A stretch of 64,000 bases of DNA, taken from NCBI RefSeq assembly GCF_003144035.1, contig NZ_QFWT01000004.1, forward strand, positions 62,001 through 126,000. Direction: 5' to 3'. The notes under the pieces are model-generated. The model worked only from the letters and a program-made list of their open reading frames with translations, ran no database searches and was not told where the DNA came from. The translations under genes were made by a program, and so were the position numbers. This document shows, one piece after another, positions 26,700 to 35,110 of this stretch; the stretch's first letter is position 1, and the number at the start of each line of letters is the position of its first letter. This DNA is from Vibrio albus (GTDB taxonomy: Bacteria > Pseudomonadota > Gammaproteobacteria > Enterobacterales > Vibrionaceae).

Positions 26700-29192
26700 T
26701 TAGCTGACAAGTTGTGATTCATCCGGAAACACAGATTCCTGTGCACTATCAACATGACGATTGAAATTCTCGATAATGCTGCTGATATCGGTCTCTGAAA
26801 GGCGTGGCTGCACATACACCTCCTGCGATACCTTATCATTAACGACAGAAACAAACCGGTGCTTGAGGCCTGACATACCGGACTCATAACTTGCGATACG
26901 ATCACTCTCACCTGTTAAGTGACTCTTCAGCTGCTGCGCTAACTCATACACGGAAAGCGTCGATTCAATACGGTACAGGTAGCCATGCTCAATCTTCTGC
27001 CTTGCCCAGTAATCCAGTTTATCAAAGTCCATAACATGGCGAGATGTAAACAGGGCGGCGCTTTGATACAGGCACGGCTGTAGTGTAACCGGTGTGTGTT
27101 TAAACTCAGGCTGACCTGACGCATTGTCAGTATATGGCGCGATCAGATCGCACGGTTTGGCGTCTTTTGCCGTCAGATTATTCCAGTGGATAGGTATAAA
27201 CAGCTGACCGGGAGAAACTTCACTGGTTACCTCAGCACGCACCTGACATTTCCCCTGCGCACTGCTGACCAGAACGAGTTGACCGTTCTGCACACGATAT
27301 TCATTTGCGGTGTGCGGATGGATCTGCACATACGGCTCTGATTTGTGTTCACCTAACCGTGCCGACAGGCCCGTTCTGGACATGGTATGCCATTGGTCGC
27401 GGGTACGCCCACTGTTGAGCAATAGTGGGTATGCCTCACTGGTTACACTTTTCGGGGCTGAGTGACGAACAGGCACAAAATTGGCTTTTCTATCCGGAGT
27501 ATAAAACTGCTTGTCACTAAACAAACGCTGGTTCACGACCTCAGATTGCAATTCGGTCACCGGCCACTGCTGAGGCAGCAACTGGCTGTAACCTTTATCG
27601 TCCAGCTGTGTCAGGCCGATAAGCGAAAAGTCACGCTCACCGTTCTGGTTACCCTGCGTTGAAAGCGCGGCATATTCGCGGAAGATCTCGCCTTCATGAA
27701 GGTAATCAAAAGCCTCACCAAAGCCCATCTTTTGCGCTACCTGGCTGATGATCCACCAGTCCGGTTTTGCCATACCCGGGCTTGGCATAACCCGGCGCTG
27801 GCGTGATATACGCCGCTCTGAGTTGGTGACCGTACCCGACTTCTCACTCCAGCCTTGTGCAGGTAATACGATATCGGCCATACGGGTGGTTTCGGTATCA
27901 GCAATGCAATCTGACACCGCGACAAACTCACAGGTTTCCAGTGCCTTACGGATCTTTTCGCTATCCGGCAGGCTGACCATCGGGTTGGTTGCCATTATCC
28001 AGACCGCTTTGATCTTCCCTTCCGCCATAGCATCAAACATGTCCACAGCTTTCAGCCCCGGCTTCGAGGCAAGATTTTCTGTTCCCCAGAAATTGCTGAC
28101 AAGCGCCAGATGCTCAGGCTTATCAAACTCCATATGAGAAGCCAGGGTATTAGCGAGGGCACCAACCTCTCGCCCGCCCATGGCGTTTGGCTGACCGGTA
28201 ACAGAGAAGGGTCCGGTTCCTTCTTTACCTACTTTACCTGTTGCCAGGTGGCAGTTGATGATGCTGTTCACCTTATCTGAGCCTGTCGTGGATTGGTTTA
28301 CCCCCTGCGAATAGACGGTAATAACCTTATCTGTGGTAACGAAGTCCTGATAGAAGCGCTGCAACTGCTCCTGTGACAGCCCGGTTAATGATTCGATATC
28401 TGATTCCTGAGCGGCCTGATCCAATGCCTGTTTAGCGTTATTGGTGTGGTTGCTGACAAACTCGTCATCCAGGCAGCCATGTTCAGCAATATGGGTCAAA
28501 AGGCCATTAAACAGGGCCACATCCGACCCCGAATTCAACGCCAGATGTTCATCAGCAATATCGCAACTGTCAGTACGACGCGGGTCGATCACCACAACCC
28601 GCAGCGATGGATTATTCTGTTTTGCACTGCGCAGGCGCTGAAACAAGACCGGGTGACACCAGGCCAGGTTAGAGCCTACCAGCACCACCAGCTCGGCCTG
28701 CTCCAGATCGTCATAACAAACAGGCACCGTATCTGAGCCAAAAGCACGCTTATGACCAACAACCGACGATGCCATACAGAGACGCGAATTACTGTCTATA
28801 TTGGCGGTGCCTAAAAAACCCTTAATCAGCTTGTTGGCGACATAGTAGTCCTCTGTTAAAAGCTGGCCGGATACATAAAAGGCCACGGAGTCAGGGCCAT
28901 GCTCCTTAATCGCTTTGGAGAAGTTGTCTGCGATGATCTGTGTTGCGCTATGCCAGTCCAGCTCTTCGCCCCCGGCTGTTCTCTTATCAATAGGAGCAAG
29001 TAAACGACCATCATGAATCACCGTATCACCAAGCGCGATACCTTTGGTACACAGTTTGCCATAGTTGGACGGGTGACTTTTATCCCCTCTAACCTCTAAT
29101 TCACCAGACATATTTGGACGTGCTTCTACTCCACACCCTACACCACAGTACGCGCATGTTGTCTTGATCCATCCATCATTTGATTGCATCAC
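26700..29192 (-). CDS. nasA: Assimilatory nitrate reductase, molybdopterin catalytic subunit
   Basis: Cytoplasmic Mo-bisMGD enzyme reducing nitrate to nitrite. The [4Fe-4S] ligands are Cys13, Cys16, Cys20 and Cys48 (CAYCGVGC, then KLCTKG). Molybdopterin motifs include SRLCMASSVVGHKRAFG and GQPNAMGGREVGALAN, and a molydopterin-binding C-terminal domain starts near LLLNSGRTRDQWHTMSRTG. At 830 aa it is shorter than enterobacterial NasA because the C-terminal BFD-like [2Fe-2S] domain is absent: the tail has no Cys cluster. Electrons probably come from another protein or from NirB-type partners. It is divergent from cobA-nirBD, which handles the nitrite. Confidence 0.92.
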   Translation of the reverse strand: MMQSNDGWIKTTCAYCGVGCGVEARPNMSGELEVRGDKSHPSNYGKLCTKGIALGDTVIHDGRLLAPIDKRTAGGEELDWHSATQIIADNFSKAIKEHGPDSVAFYVSGQLLTEDYYVANKLIKGFLGTANIDSNSRLCMASSVVGHKRAFGSDTVPVCYDDLEQAELVVLVGSNLAWCHPVLFQRLRSAKQNNPSLRVVVIDPRRTDSCDIADEHLALNSGSDVALFNGLLTHIAEHGCLDDEFVSNHTNNAKQALDQAAQESDIESLTGLSQEQLQRFYQDFVTTDKVITVYSQGVNQSTTGSDKVNSIINCHLATGKVGKEGTGPFSVTGQPNAMGGREVGALANTLASHMEFDKPEHLALVSNFWGTENLASKPGLKAVDMFDAMAEGKIKAVWIMATNPMVSLPDSEKIRKALETCEFVAVSDCIADTETTRMADIVLPAQGWSEKSGTVTNSERRISRQRRVMPSPGMAKPDWWIISQVAQKMGFGEAFDYLHEGEIFREYAALSTQGNQNGERDFSLIGLTQLDDKGYSQLLPQQWPVTELQSEVVNQRLFSDKQFYTPDRKANFVPVRHSAPKSVTSEAYPLLLNSGRTRDQWHTMSRTGLSARLGEHKSEPYVQIHPHTANEYRVQNGQLVLVSSAQGKCQVRAEVTSEVSPGQLFIPIHWNNLTAKDAKPCDLIAPYTDNASGQPEFKHTPVTLQPCLYQSAALFTSRHVMDFDKLDYWARQKIEHGYLYRIESTLSVYELAQQLKSHLTGESDRIASYESGMSGLKHRFVSVVNDKVSQEVYVQPRLSETDISSIIENFNRHVDSAQESVFPDESQLVS

Positions 29193-29588
29193 AATCCACC
29201 CTCAAACCAGAAAAACACTACCTAATAAGGGTTACACTGCAATATACACACCAATAAGGAATTATTAATGTTTTCATATTTTTTATTTATTAATATCAAT
29301 AAGATAAAACATAACCTACCACTAAAGTAGTAGATAAAAATAACACACAAACACTCCACTTAATCTTAAATTTGCACCACAAAAACACCAAATGCACCAC
29401 AAGAGTTCATTTATCCTTACATTACACTACCAAACCAGTTTTTACTCATCATAAAACCCCCCAAGACATAAAAATAACAAATTGAATAATAAGGATTAAT
29501 AAATTTTTATTGATACAAATCAACGAACAGGCATCGCTTTTGCTACGTGAGAAGCGTGATGAAAAGTTAAAGTTTAGGAATCAGGACT
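29193..29588. other. nasA-cobA divergent control region
   Basis: 396 AT-rich bp without a gene. The FNR box at 29510-29523 and an extended -10 (TGCTACGTG, 29541-29549) serve the cobA side. I see no clear promoter for nasA. Confidence 0.7.
29510..29523 (+). promoter_or_regulatory. FNR box upstream of cobA-nirBD
   Basis: TTGATACAAATCAA matches the FNR consensus TTGATNNNNATCAA at all ten defined positions. A TG-extended -10 at about 29541-29549 puts the start site near 29556-29558, so the box would be centred near -40, the class II activation position also used at E. coli nirB. Confidence 0.85.
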
Positions 29589-30419
29589 ATGAGTATAAGC
29601 CATACCCATCCCGGAACATTTACACGACAAGGCACCGTCACTTTGGTTGGTGCGGGGCCTGGTGACCCAGAGCTGTTAACCGTCAAAGCTGCACGAGCTA
29701 TCCAGCAGGCGGGATTTATTGTCTTCGATAATCTGGTCAGCGAAGAGATTCGAGCGCTTTTTCCCTCTCACGCCGAGACGCTGTATGTAGGCAAGTCCAA
29801 AGGACAACACAGCTCTACTCAGGATGAAATTAATGACATCCTGATCAAATACGCACAGTCCGGTATCGATGTGTGTCGCGTCAAGGGTGGAGACTCGTTT
29901 GTGTTTGGTCGCGGTGGCGAAGAGATGCTGCTGCTGGCACAAAAAGGGATCAAGGTGGACGTCATCCCTGGCATCACAGCCGCATCCGGATGTACTACCT
30001 ATGCTCAGATCCCGCTGACTCACAGAGGGTTGGCACAAGGCTGCACTTTCATCACAGCCCATGCAGACAAAAAGTTAGATCTGAACTGGCCCGCTCTCGC
30101 ACAGCTCAACCAGACACTGGTGATTTACATGGGCCTGAGCAAGACCGACATGATCACTAATCAGTTAATTGAAGGCGGCATGGATGCAGAGACTCCGGTT
30201 GCCTTCATCGAAAACGGCTGCACACCTGAGCAGCGCATCTTTACCGGTCAGCTAAAGCAACTTTCTCAGCTTAAACAGCAACACCAGATTCAGTCGCCAG
30301 CTCTGATTGTCATCGGTCAGGTGGTATCGGTCGCTAACCAGATGCAATGGCTAGAGCAGCTTGCTGAGCGTGCCGGTACTCAGGAATTAGCAGAACACAA
30401 ATTAAAGATGTCGGCATAA
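29589..30419 (+). CDS. cobA: Uroporphyrinogen-III C-methyltransferase (siroheme synthesis)
   Basis: SAM-dependent SUMT that makes precorrin-2, the precursor of siroheme needed by NirB. Family motifs are present: TLVGAGPGDPELLTVKAARA (23-42), VYVGKSKGQHS, GDSFVFGRGGEE, PGITAASGCTTYA, THRGLA and the late ALIVIGQVV. The 276-aa length matches stand-alone SUMT; there is no CysG N-terminal half. AGGA lies upstream of the ATG. The gap to nirB is 59 bp, consistent with one operon. Confidence 0.95.
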   Translation: MSISHTHPGTFTRQGTVTLVGAGPGDPELLTVKAARAIQQAGFIVFDNLVSEEIRALFPSHAETLYVGKSKGQHSSTQDEINDILIKYAQSGIDVCRVKGGDSFVFGRGGEEMLLLAQKGIKVDVIPGITAASGCTTYAQIPLTHRGLAQGCTFITAHADKKLDLNWPALAQLNQTLVIYMGLSKTDMITNQLIEGGMDAETPVAFIENGCTPEQRIFTGQLKQLSQLKQQHQIQSPALIVIGQVVSVANQMQWLEQLAERAGTQELAEHKLKMSA

Positions 30420-30478
30420 ATCAGACGGTTGAAATGCGGCGACATTGGAAACAACTTTACTATCAGGAAGATAACCAT

Positions 30479-33016
30479 ATGAGCAGACAAAGAATTATCG
30501 TTGTGGGAAACGGCATGGTTGGCCACAAATTTATCGACACATTAATTCAGAGCGAACGTGATGACCTGGATATCATCACCTTCTCAGAAGAATCGCGACT
30601 GGCGTATGACAGGGTACAGCTAACCTCTTACCTGACCGGCAAAACCGCCGAGGATCTGGCGATGACCGATGAGCCCTATTATCGGGCTAACGGTATCAGC
30701 TATGTCGTAAACGAAAAAGTCACCCAACTGGATACCAAGGCGAAAAAAGTGATCACCGCCTCCGGCCGTGAAGAAGCCTACGACAAACTGGTTCTGGCGA
30801 CAGGCTCTTTCCCGTTTGTTCCACCTATTCCCGGCAACGATCAGGAGCACTGCTTTGTTTACCGTACCATCGAAGATCTGGATGCCATTGAAGCTTCCAG
30901 CAAAGCCAGTAAAAGCGGTGTCGTTGTCGGTGGCGGTCTGCTGGGCCTTGAAGCTGCCAACGCGATTAAAAATCTGGGACTGGAAACCCATGTTGTTGAG
31001 TTTGCACCACGCCTGATGGCCGTGCAGCTGGAAGAAGGTGGGGGTGCTCTGCTACGCCGCAAGATTGAAAATATGGGCGTATCGGTACATACCGAAAAGG
31101 CAACCACGGAGATCGTCGCGGGTGAAAGCGCGCGCTATCGCATGAACTTTGCTGATGGCACGCACCTGGAAACCGATATGATCGTCTTCTCTGCTGGTAT
31201 CCGTCCTCAGGATGAGCTGGCACGTAGCTCTGATATCAAGATTGGCGAGCGTGGTGGCATCGTGATCAATAACCACTGTCAGACTAACCAGCCGGATGTG
31301 TACGCCATTGGTGAGTGTGCTCTGTGGAACAACCAGATTTTTGGCCTGGTCGCGCCTGGCTATCAGATGGCAAAAGTTGCTGCCGGCCACATGCTTGAAG
31401 ACGAAGCCCCAAGTGAGTTTCTGGGTGCTGACATGAGTACCAAGCTTAAGCTACTGGGTGTCGATGTGGCCAGTATCGGTGAAGTACACGGAAAAACCGA
31501 GGGTGCACAATCTTATACCTATAACGACGAAATTGAGCAGGTTTACAAACGTCTGATCGTCTCTTCTGACGGCTCAAAGATCGTGGGGGCTGTGCTGGTC
31601 GGTGATGCTGACGCTTACGGTACTCTTCTTCAGTTAAAACAAAATGACATGCCGCTGCCTTCCAACCCGTCGGTACTGATCCTGCCTAACGCAGCAGAGG
31701 ACGAATCTGCGGGCATGGGTATCGATGCCCTGCCAGACAGCGCCATGATCTGCTCCTGTTTTGATGTCACTAAAGGCGATATCAAACAGGCAGTGGCATC
31801 TGGCTGCACCACGATGGCTGCGCTAAAAGAAACCACCAACGCCTCGACTGGCTGTGGCGGCTGTTCAGCCCTGGCAAAACAAGTGCTGGACAATGAACTG
31901 CTTAGCCTGGGTGTTGAAGTCAATAACGATCTGTGTGAGCACTTTGCTTATTCGCGTCAGGAGCTGAGCGACATCATCCGCGTCAACAAGATCAAAACCT
32001 TTGACGAGCTGCTGGAAAAATACGGTACCGGGCTGGGCTGTGCCACCTGTAAACCGGCGGTAGGCTCTATTCTGGCTTCCTTCTGGAATGACTACATCCT
32101 GCAGGATGAGCATACCGAGCTGCAGGACACCAACGACATTTACCTGGGTAATATGCAAAAAGACGGTACCTACTCTGTGGTACCACGTATCGCCGGTGGT
32201 GAGATCACGCCTGACAAACTTATCGTACTGGGTGAAGTGGCCAAAGAGTTCGACCTGTACACCAAGATCACCGGTGGTCAGCGCGTCGACCTGTTTGGTG
32301 CGCAACTCAACGACCTGCCACTTATCTGGAAGAAACTGGTAGACGCAGGGTTTGAAACCGGCCATGCCTACGGCAAGTCAGTACGTACCGTTAAGTCCTG
32401 TGTCGGCAGCACATGGTGCCGTTACGGTGTGGGCGACAGCGTTGGCTTCGCTATCGATATTGAGAACCGCTACAAGGGCCTGCGCTCGCCTCACAAGCTT
32501 AAGTTTGCAGTATCCGGTTGTACTCGCGAATGTGCAGAGGCGCAGTCAAAGGACATCGGTGTTATCGCCACCGAGAACGGCTGGAACCTGTACGTGTGTG
32601 GTAACGGCGGTATGCGTCCGCGTCATGCTGATCTGTTTGCCTCTGACCTGGATGAAGCAACGCTGATCAAATATATCGACCGCATACTTATGTTCTATAT
32701 CCGCACCGCAGACCGTCTGCAGCGTACCTCTGTGTGGATGGAGAACCTGGAAGGCGGACTTGATTACCTCAAACAGGTCGTCATCGAAGACAAGCTGGGC
32801 CTGTGTGAAGAGCTGGAAGCTGACATGGCCGCCAATATTGCCAAGTACCAGTGTGAGTGGAAAACCACCATCGAGTCACCGGAAAAACTGAAACGCTTCA
32901 GCCACTTCATCAACAGTGACCAGCGTGATGAAGGTCTGCGGTTTATTTCCCTGCGGGATCAGCGCTTCCCTGAACCAGAAAAGGCACAAGAGATTGAGAT
33001 CGTTGAGGTGTCTTAA
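30479..33016 (+). CDS. nirB: NADH-dependent nitrite reductase, large subunit
   Basis: Reduces nitrite to ammonium in the cytoplasm with NADH. The order is FAD/NAD pyridine-nucleotide oxidoreductase (VVGNGMVGHKF at the start, SGVVVGGGLLGLEAANAI), BFD-like [2Fe-2S] domain (ICSCFDVTKGD and TGCGGC; a second, degenerate CATC region) and the siroheme/[4Fe-4S] domain (CVGSTWCRYG and SGCTRECAEAQSKD). The ATG at 30479 is chosen for its AGGAAG ribosome binding site and canonical N-terminus; a frame-open extension to 30434 is not needed. NirD follows after 51 bp. Confidence 0.97.
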   Translation: MSRQRIIVVGNGMVGHKFIDTLIQSERDDLDIITFSEESRLAYDRVQLTSYLTGKTAEDLAMTDEPYYRANGISYVVNEKVTQLDTKAKKVITASGREEAYDKLVLATGSFPFVPPIPGNDQEHCFVYRTIEDLDAIEASSKASKSGVVVGGGLLGLEAANAIKNLGLETHVVEFAPRLMAVQLEEGGGALLRRKIENMGVSVHTEKATTEIVAGESARYRMNFADGTHLETDMIVFSAGIRPQDELARSSDIKIGERGGIVINNHCQTNQPDVYAIGECALWNNQIFGLVAPGYQMAKVAAGHMLEDEAPSEFLGADMSTKLKLLGVDVASIGEVHGKTEGAQSYTYNDEIEQVYKRLIVSSDGSKIVGAVLVGDADAYGTLLQLKQNDMPLPSNPSVLILPNAAEDESAGMGIDALPDSAMICSCFDVTKGDIKQAVASGCTTMAALKETTNASTGCGGCSALAKQVLDNELLSLGVEVNNDLCEHFAYSRQELSDIIRVNKIKTFDELLEKYGTGLGCATCKPAVGSILASFWNDYILQDEHTELQDTNDIYLGNMQKDGTYSVVPRIAGGEITPDKLIVLGEVAKEFDLYTKITGGQRVDLFGAQLNDLPLIWKKLVDAGFETGHAYGKSVRTVKSCVGSTWCRYGVGDSVGFAIDIENRYKGLRSPHKLKFAVSGCTRECAEAQSKDIGVIATENGWNLYVCGNGGMRPRHADLFASDLDEATLIKYIDRILMFYIRTADRLQRTSVWMENLEGGLDYLKQVVIEDKLGLCEELEADMAANIAKYQCEWKTTIESPEKLKRFSHFINSDQRDEGLRFISLRDQRFPEPEKAQEIEIVEVS

Positions 33017-33067
33017 CCGCAACGTTAAGACACCGGATGAACAAGTTTATAGTTAAGGAGATTCAAT

Positions 33068-33412
33068 ATGGACAACTGGCACACCATCTGTTCGGAAAAA
33101 GACCTCGTACCCAACATAGGCATCTGCGCTTTGGTGGCGGGCAAACAGGTTGCTGTTTTTAACTGCACCCGAACAGGCTCACTGTATGCGGTATCTAACT
33201 ACGACCCTATCGGCAAAGCGAACATATTGTCCCGCGGCATCATCGGCTCGCTTGAGGATAAGCCATATGTGGCGTCGCCACTTTATAAGCAGCACTTCAA
33301 TCTGGAAACCGGCGAATGCCTGGAAGAACCGGTTCACAAGATAGAGGTTTATCCGGTACGTGAGCAAGACGGACAGATTCAGGTGCAGGCCGCAGAGGCC
33401 GTGGCGGCTTAA
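33068..33412 (+). CDS. nirD: Nitrite reductase small subunit NirD
   Basis: 114-aa Rieske-fold subunit of the NirBD enzyme. Like other NirD proteins it lacks the Cys-x-His iron ligands (the equivalent loop reads EDKPYVASPLYKQHFNL). An AAGGAG ribosome binding site precedes the ATG. It lies in the cobA-nirBD operon. Confidence 0.95.
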   Translation: MDNWHTICSEKDLVPNIGICALVAGKQVAVFNCTRTGSLYAVSNYDPIGKANILSRGIIGSLEDKPYVASPLYKQHFNLETGECLEEPVHKIEVYPVREQDGQIQVQAAEAVAA

Positions 33413-33445
33413 TTCGGCAGTCTGATAATAAACCCCATAATTACA

Positions 33446-33473
33446 CCACACCAACATGTTAACCGTGGTGTGG
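33446..33473. other. Intercistronic hairpin between nirD and narK
   Basis: CCACACCA (33446-33453) pairs with TGGTGTGG (33466-33473) around a 12-nt loop. No T run follows, so it is more likely an RNA-processing or stability element than a terminator. Confidence 0.5.
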
Positions 33474-33505
33474 CAAACTAAAGAGTTAGTAAAAAGGATT
33501 TTAAA

Positions 33506-34975
33506 ATGGAAGAGACCAAATTCTCCCTGTTTTCATTTAAGGGCAAGATGAAGATCTTGCACATGAGCTGGATGGCCTTTTTTATCACCTTTGTGGTGTG
33601 GTTTAACTTTGCGCCTCTGCTGCAAATGGTGAAAGAGACACTTGGCCTGAGCACACAGGAAATCAAAACCCTGCTGATACTGAACGTGGCACTCACCATC
33701 CCGGCGCGTGTCCTCATCGGTATGCTGACAGACAAATACGGTCCGAGACTGGTCTATTCTGCATTGCTGGCGATCTGCTCTATCCCATGTTTTATGTTTG
33801 CCTTTGCAGATTCATTCTTGCAAGCGGCGATCGCCCGATTCCTGCTCGGTTTTATCGGTGCCGGTTTTGTCATCGGTATCCGTCTGGTCTCTGAATGGTT
33901 CCCGCACAATGAGCTGGGTACGGCTGAGGGTATTTACGGTGGCTGGGGTAACTTTGGCTCGGCGGCTGCCGCTTTCACCCTGCCGACACTAGCCCTGCTG
34001 CTCGGCGGTGAAGATGGCTGGCGCTATGCTATTGCCACAACCGGCCTGATGAGCCTGGTGTTCTCTGTTATTTTTTATCGCAATGTATCGGACACACCAA
34101 AAGGCTCAACCTACTTTAAGCCTAAGCATCTGACCGCCATGGAAGTGACCTCGAAAGGCGACTTTTTCTTCCTGTTGCTGATGAAGGTGCCTATGTATGC
34201 GGTACTTGCCCTGCTTGCCTGGAAACTCTCTCCAAAGGGGATCAGCATGCTGCCTGACCTTGCTGTAAACGCTATTTACGCGGGACTTGCTGCACTCTAC
34301 CTACTCGAAGCAAGTCAGGTATGGAAGGTCAATAAAACCGTATTTGAGAAACCGGTTGATGAGATCCATCAGTACAAATTTAAGCAGGTGGCCGTGCTGA
34401 ATGTGCTCTACTTTGCTACGTTTGGCTCCGAGCTGGCTGTAGTATCCATGCTACCGCTGTTTTTCTCTGAAACCTTTGAGTTGTCCCCGGTACTTGCCGG
34501 TATGGTGGCGTCCGCTTACGCCTTCATGAACCTGATGTCGCGTCCGGGTGGTGGCTGGATATCAGACCGCTTTGGTCGTAAGCCTACCTTGCTGATCCTG
34601 ACAGCAGGCCTTGCCGTTGGGTACTTCCTGATGGGACAGGTGAACAGCGAGTGGCCTGTCTGGCTGGCAGTACTGGCCGCTATGGCGTGCTCTTTCTTCG
34701 TACAGGCCGGTGAGGGTGCCGTGTTTGCTACCGTACCACTTATCAAACGTCGAATGACGGGACAAATCGCCGGTATGACCGGTGCCTATGGCAACGTTGG
34801 CGCGGTTACTTACTTAACCATTCTGTCGTTTGTTGATTACCAGACCTTCTTCTATGTCATTGCCGGTACCGCCGTTCTTGGCTTTGCCGCACTACTGTAT
34901 ATGGAAGAACCGAGCGGTAAGATTGCCGAGGTCAATGAAGACGGCAGTGTCACTCTGATTGACGTATCACACTAA
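33506..34975 (+). CDS. narK: Nitrate/nitrite MFS transporter (NarK/NasA family)
   Basis: Inner-membrane major-facilitator protein of the nitrate/nitrite porter family, 489 aa with about 12 membrane segments. Family features are LGLSTQEIKTLLILNVALTIPARVLIG with the MFS loop GMLTDKYGPR near residue 72, GFVIGIRLVSEWFP, the first nitrate signature GTAEGIYGGWGNFGSAAAA near 137-155 and the second, GEGAVFATVPLIKRRMTGQIAG, with MTGAYGNVGAV late in the protein. AAGGA lies before the ATG. It imports nitrate for NasA or exports nitrite made in the cell. Confidence 0.93.
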   Translation: MEETKFSLFSFKGKMKILHMSWMAFFITFVVWFNFAPLLQMVKETLGLSTQEIKTLLILNVALTIPARVLIGMLTDKYGPRLVYSALLAICSIPCFMFAFADSFLQAAIARFLLGFIGAGFVIGIRLVSEWFPHNELGTAEGIYGGWGNFGSAAAAFTLPTLALLLGGEDGWRYAIATTGLMSLVFSVIFYRNVSDTPKGSTYFKPKHLTAMEVTSKGDFFFLLLMKVPMYAVLALLAWKLSPKGISMLPDLAVNAIYAGLAALYLLEASQVWKVNKTVFEKPVDEIHQYKFKQVAVLNVLYFATFGSELAVVSMLPLFFSETFELSPVLAGMVASAYAFMNLMSRPGGGWISDRFGRKPTLLILTAGLAVGYFLMGQVNSEWPVWLAVLAAMACSFFVQAGEGAVFATVPLIKRRMTGQIAGMTGAYGNVGAVTYLTILSFVDYQTFFYVIAGTAVLGFAALLYMEEPSGKIAEVNEDGSVTLIDVSH

Positions 34976-35035
34976 GATTCCTGTCGATATTGTAGCCTTG
35001 ATAGTAAGCCTGACTTAAAACGAGAATGTATCACC

Positions 35036-35069
35036 TGCCTGATCCGGTTAATGCCGGATCAGGCATTTC
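35036..35069 (+). terminator. Terminator-like hairpin after narK
   Basis: A 12-bp stem TGCCTGATCCGG / CCGGATCAGGCA with a 6-nt loop is followed by ATTTCT. The stem is strong and the T run broken, so some readthrough into the kinase gene is possible. Confidence 0.7.
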
Positions 35070-35110
35070 TCCTTAAAAAACGGAATAAGCGCTAAGGAAT
35101 CGATGCTCCT

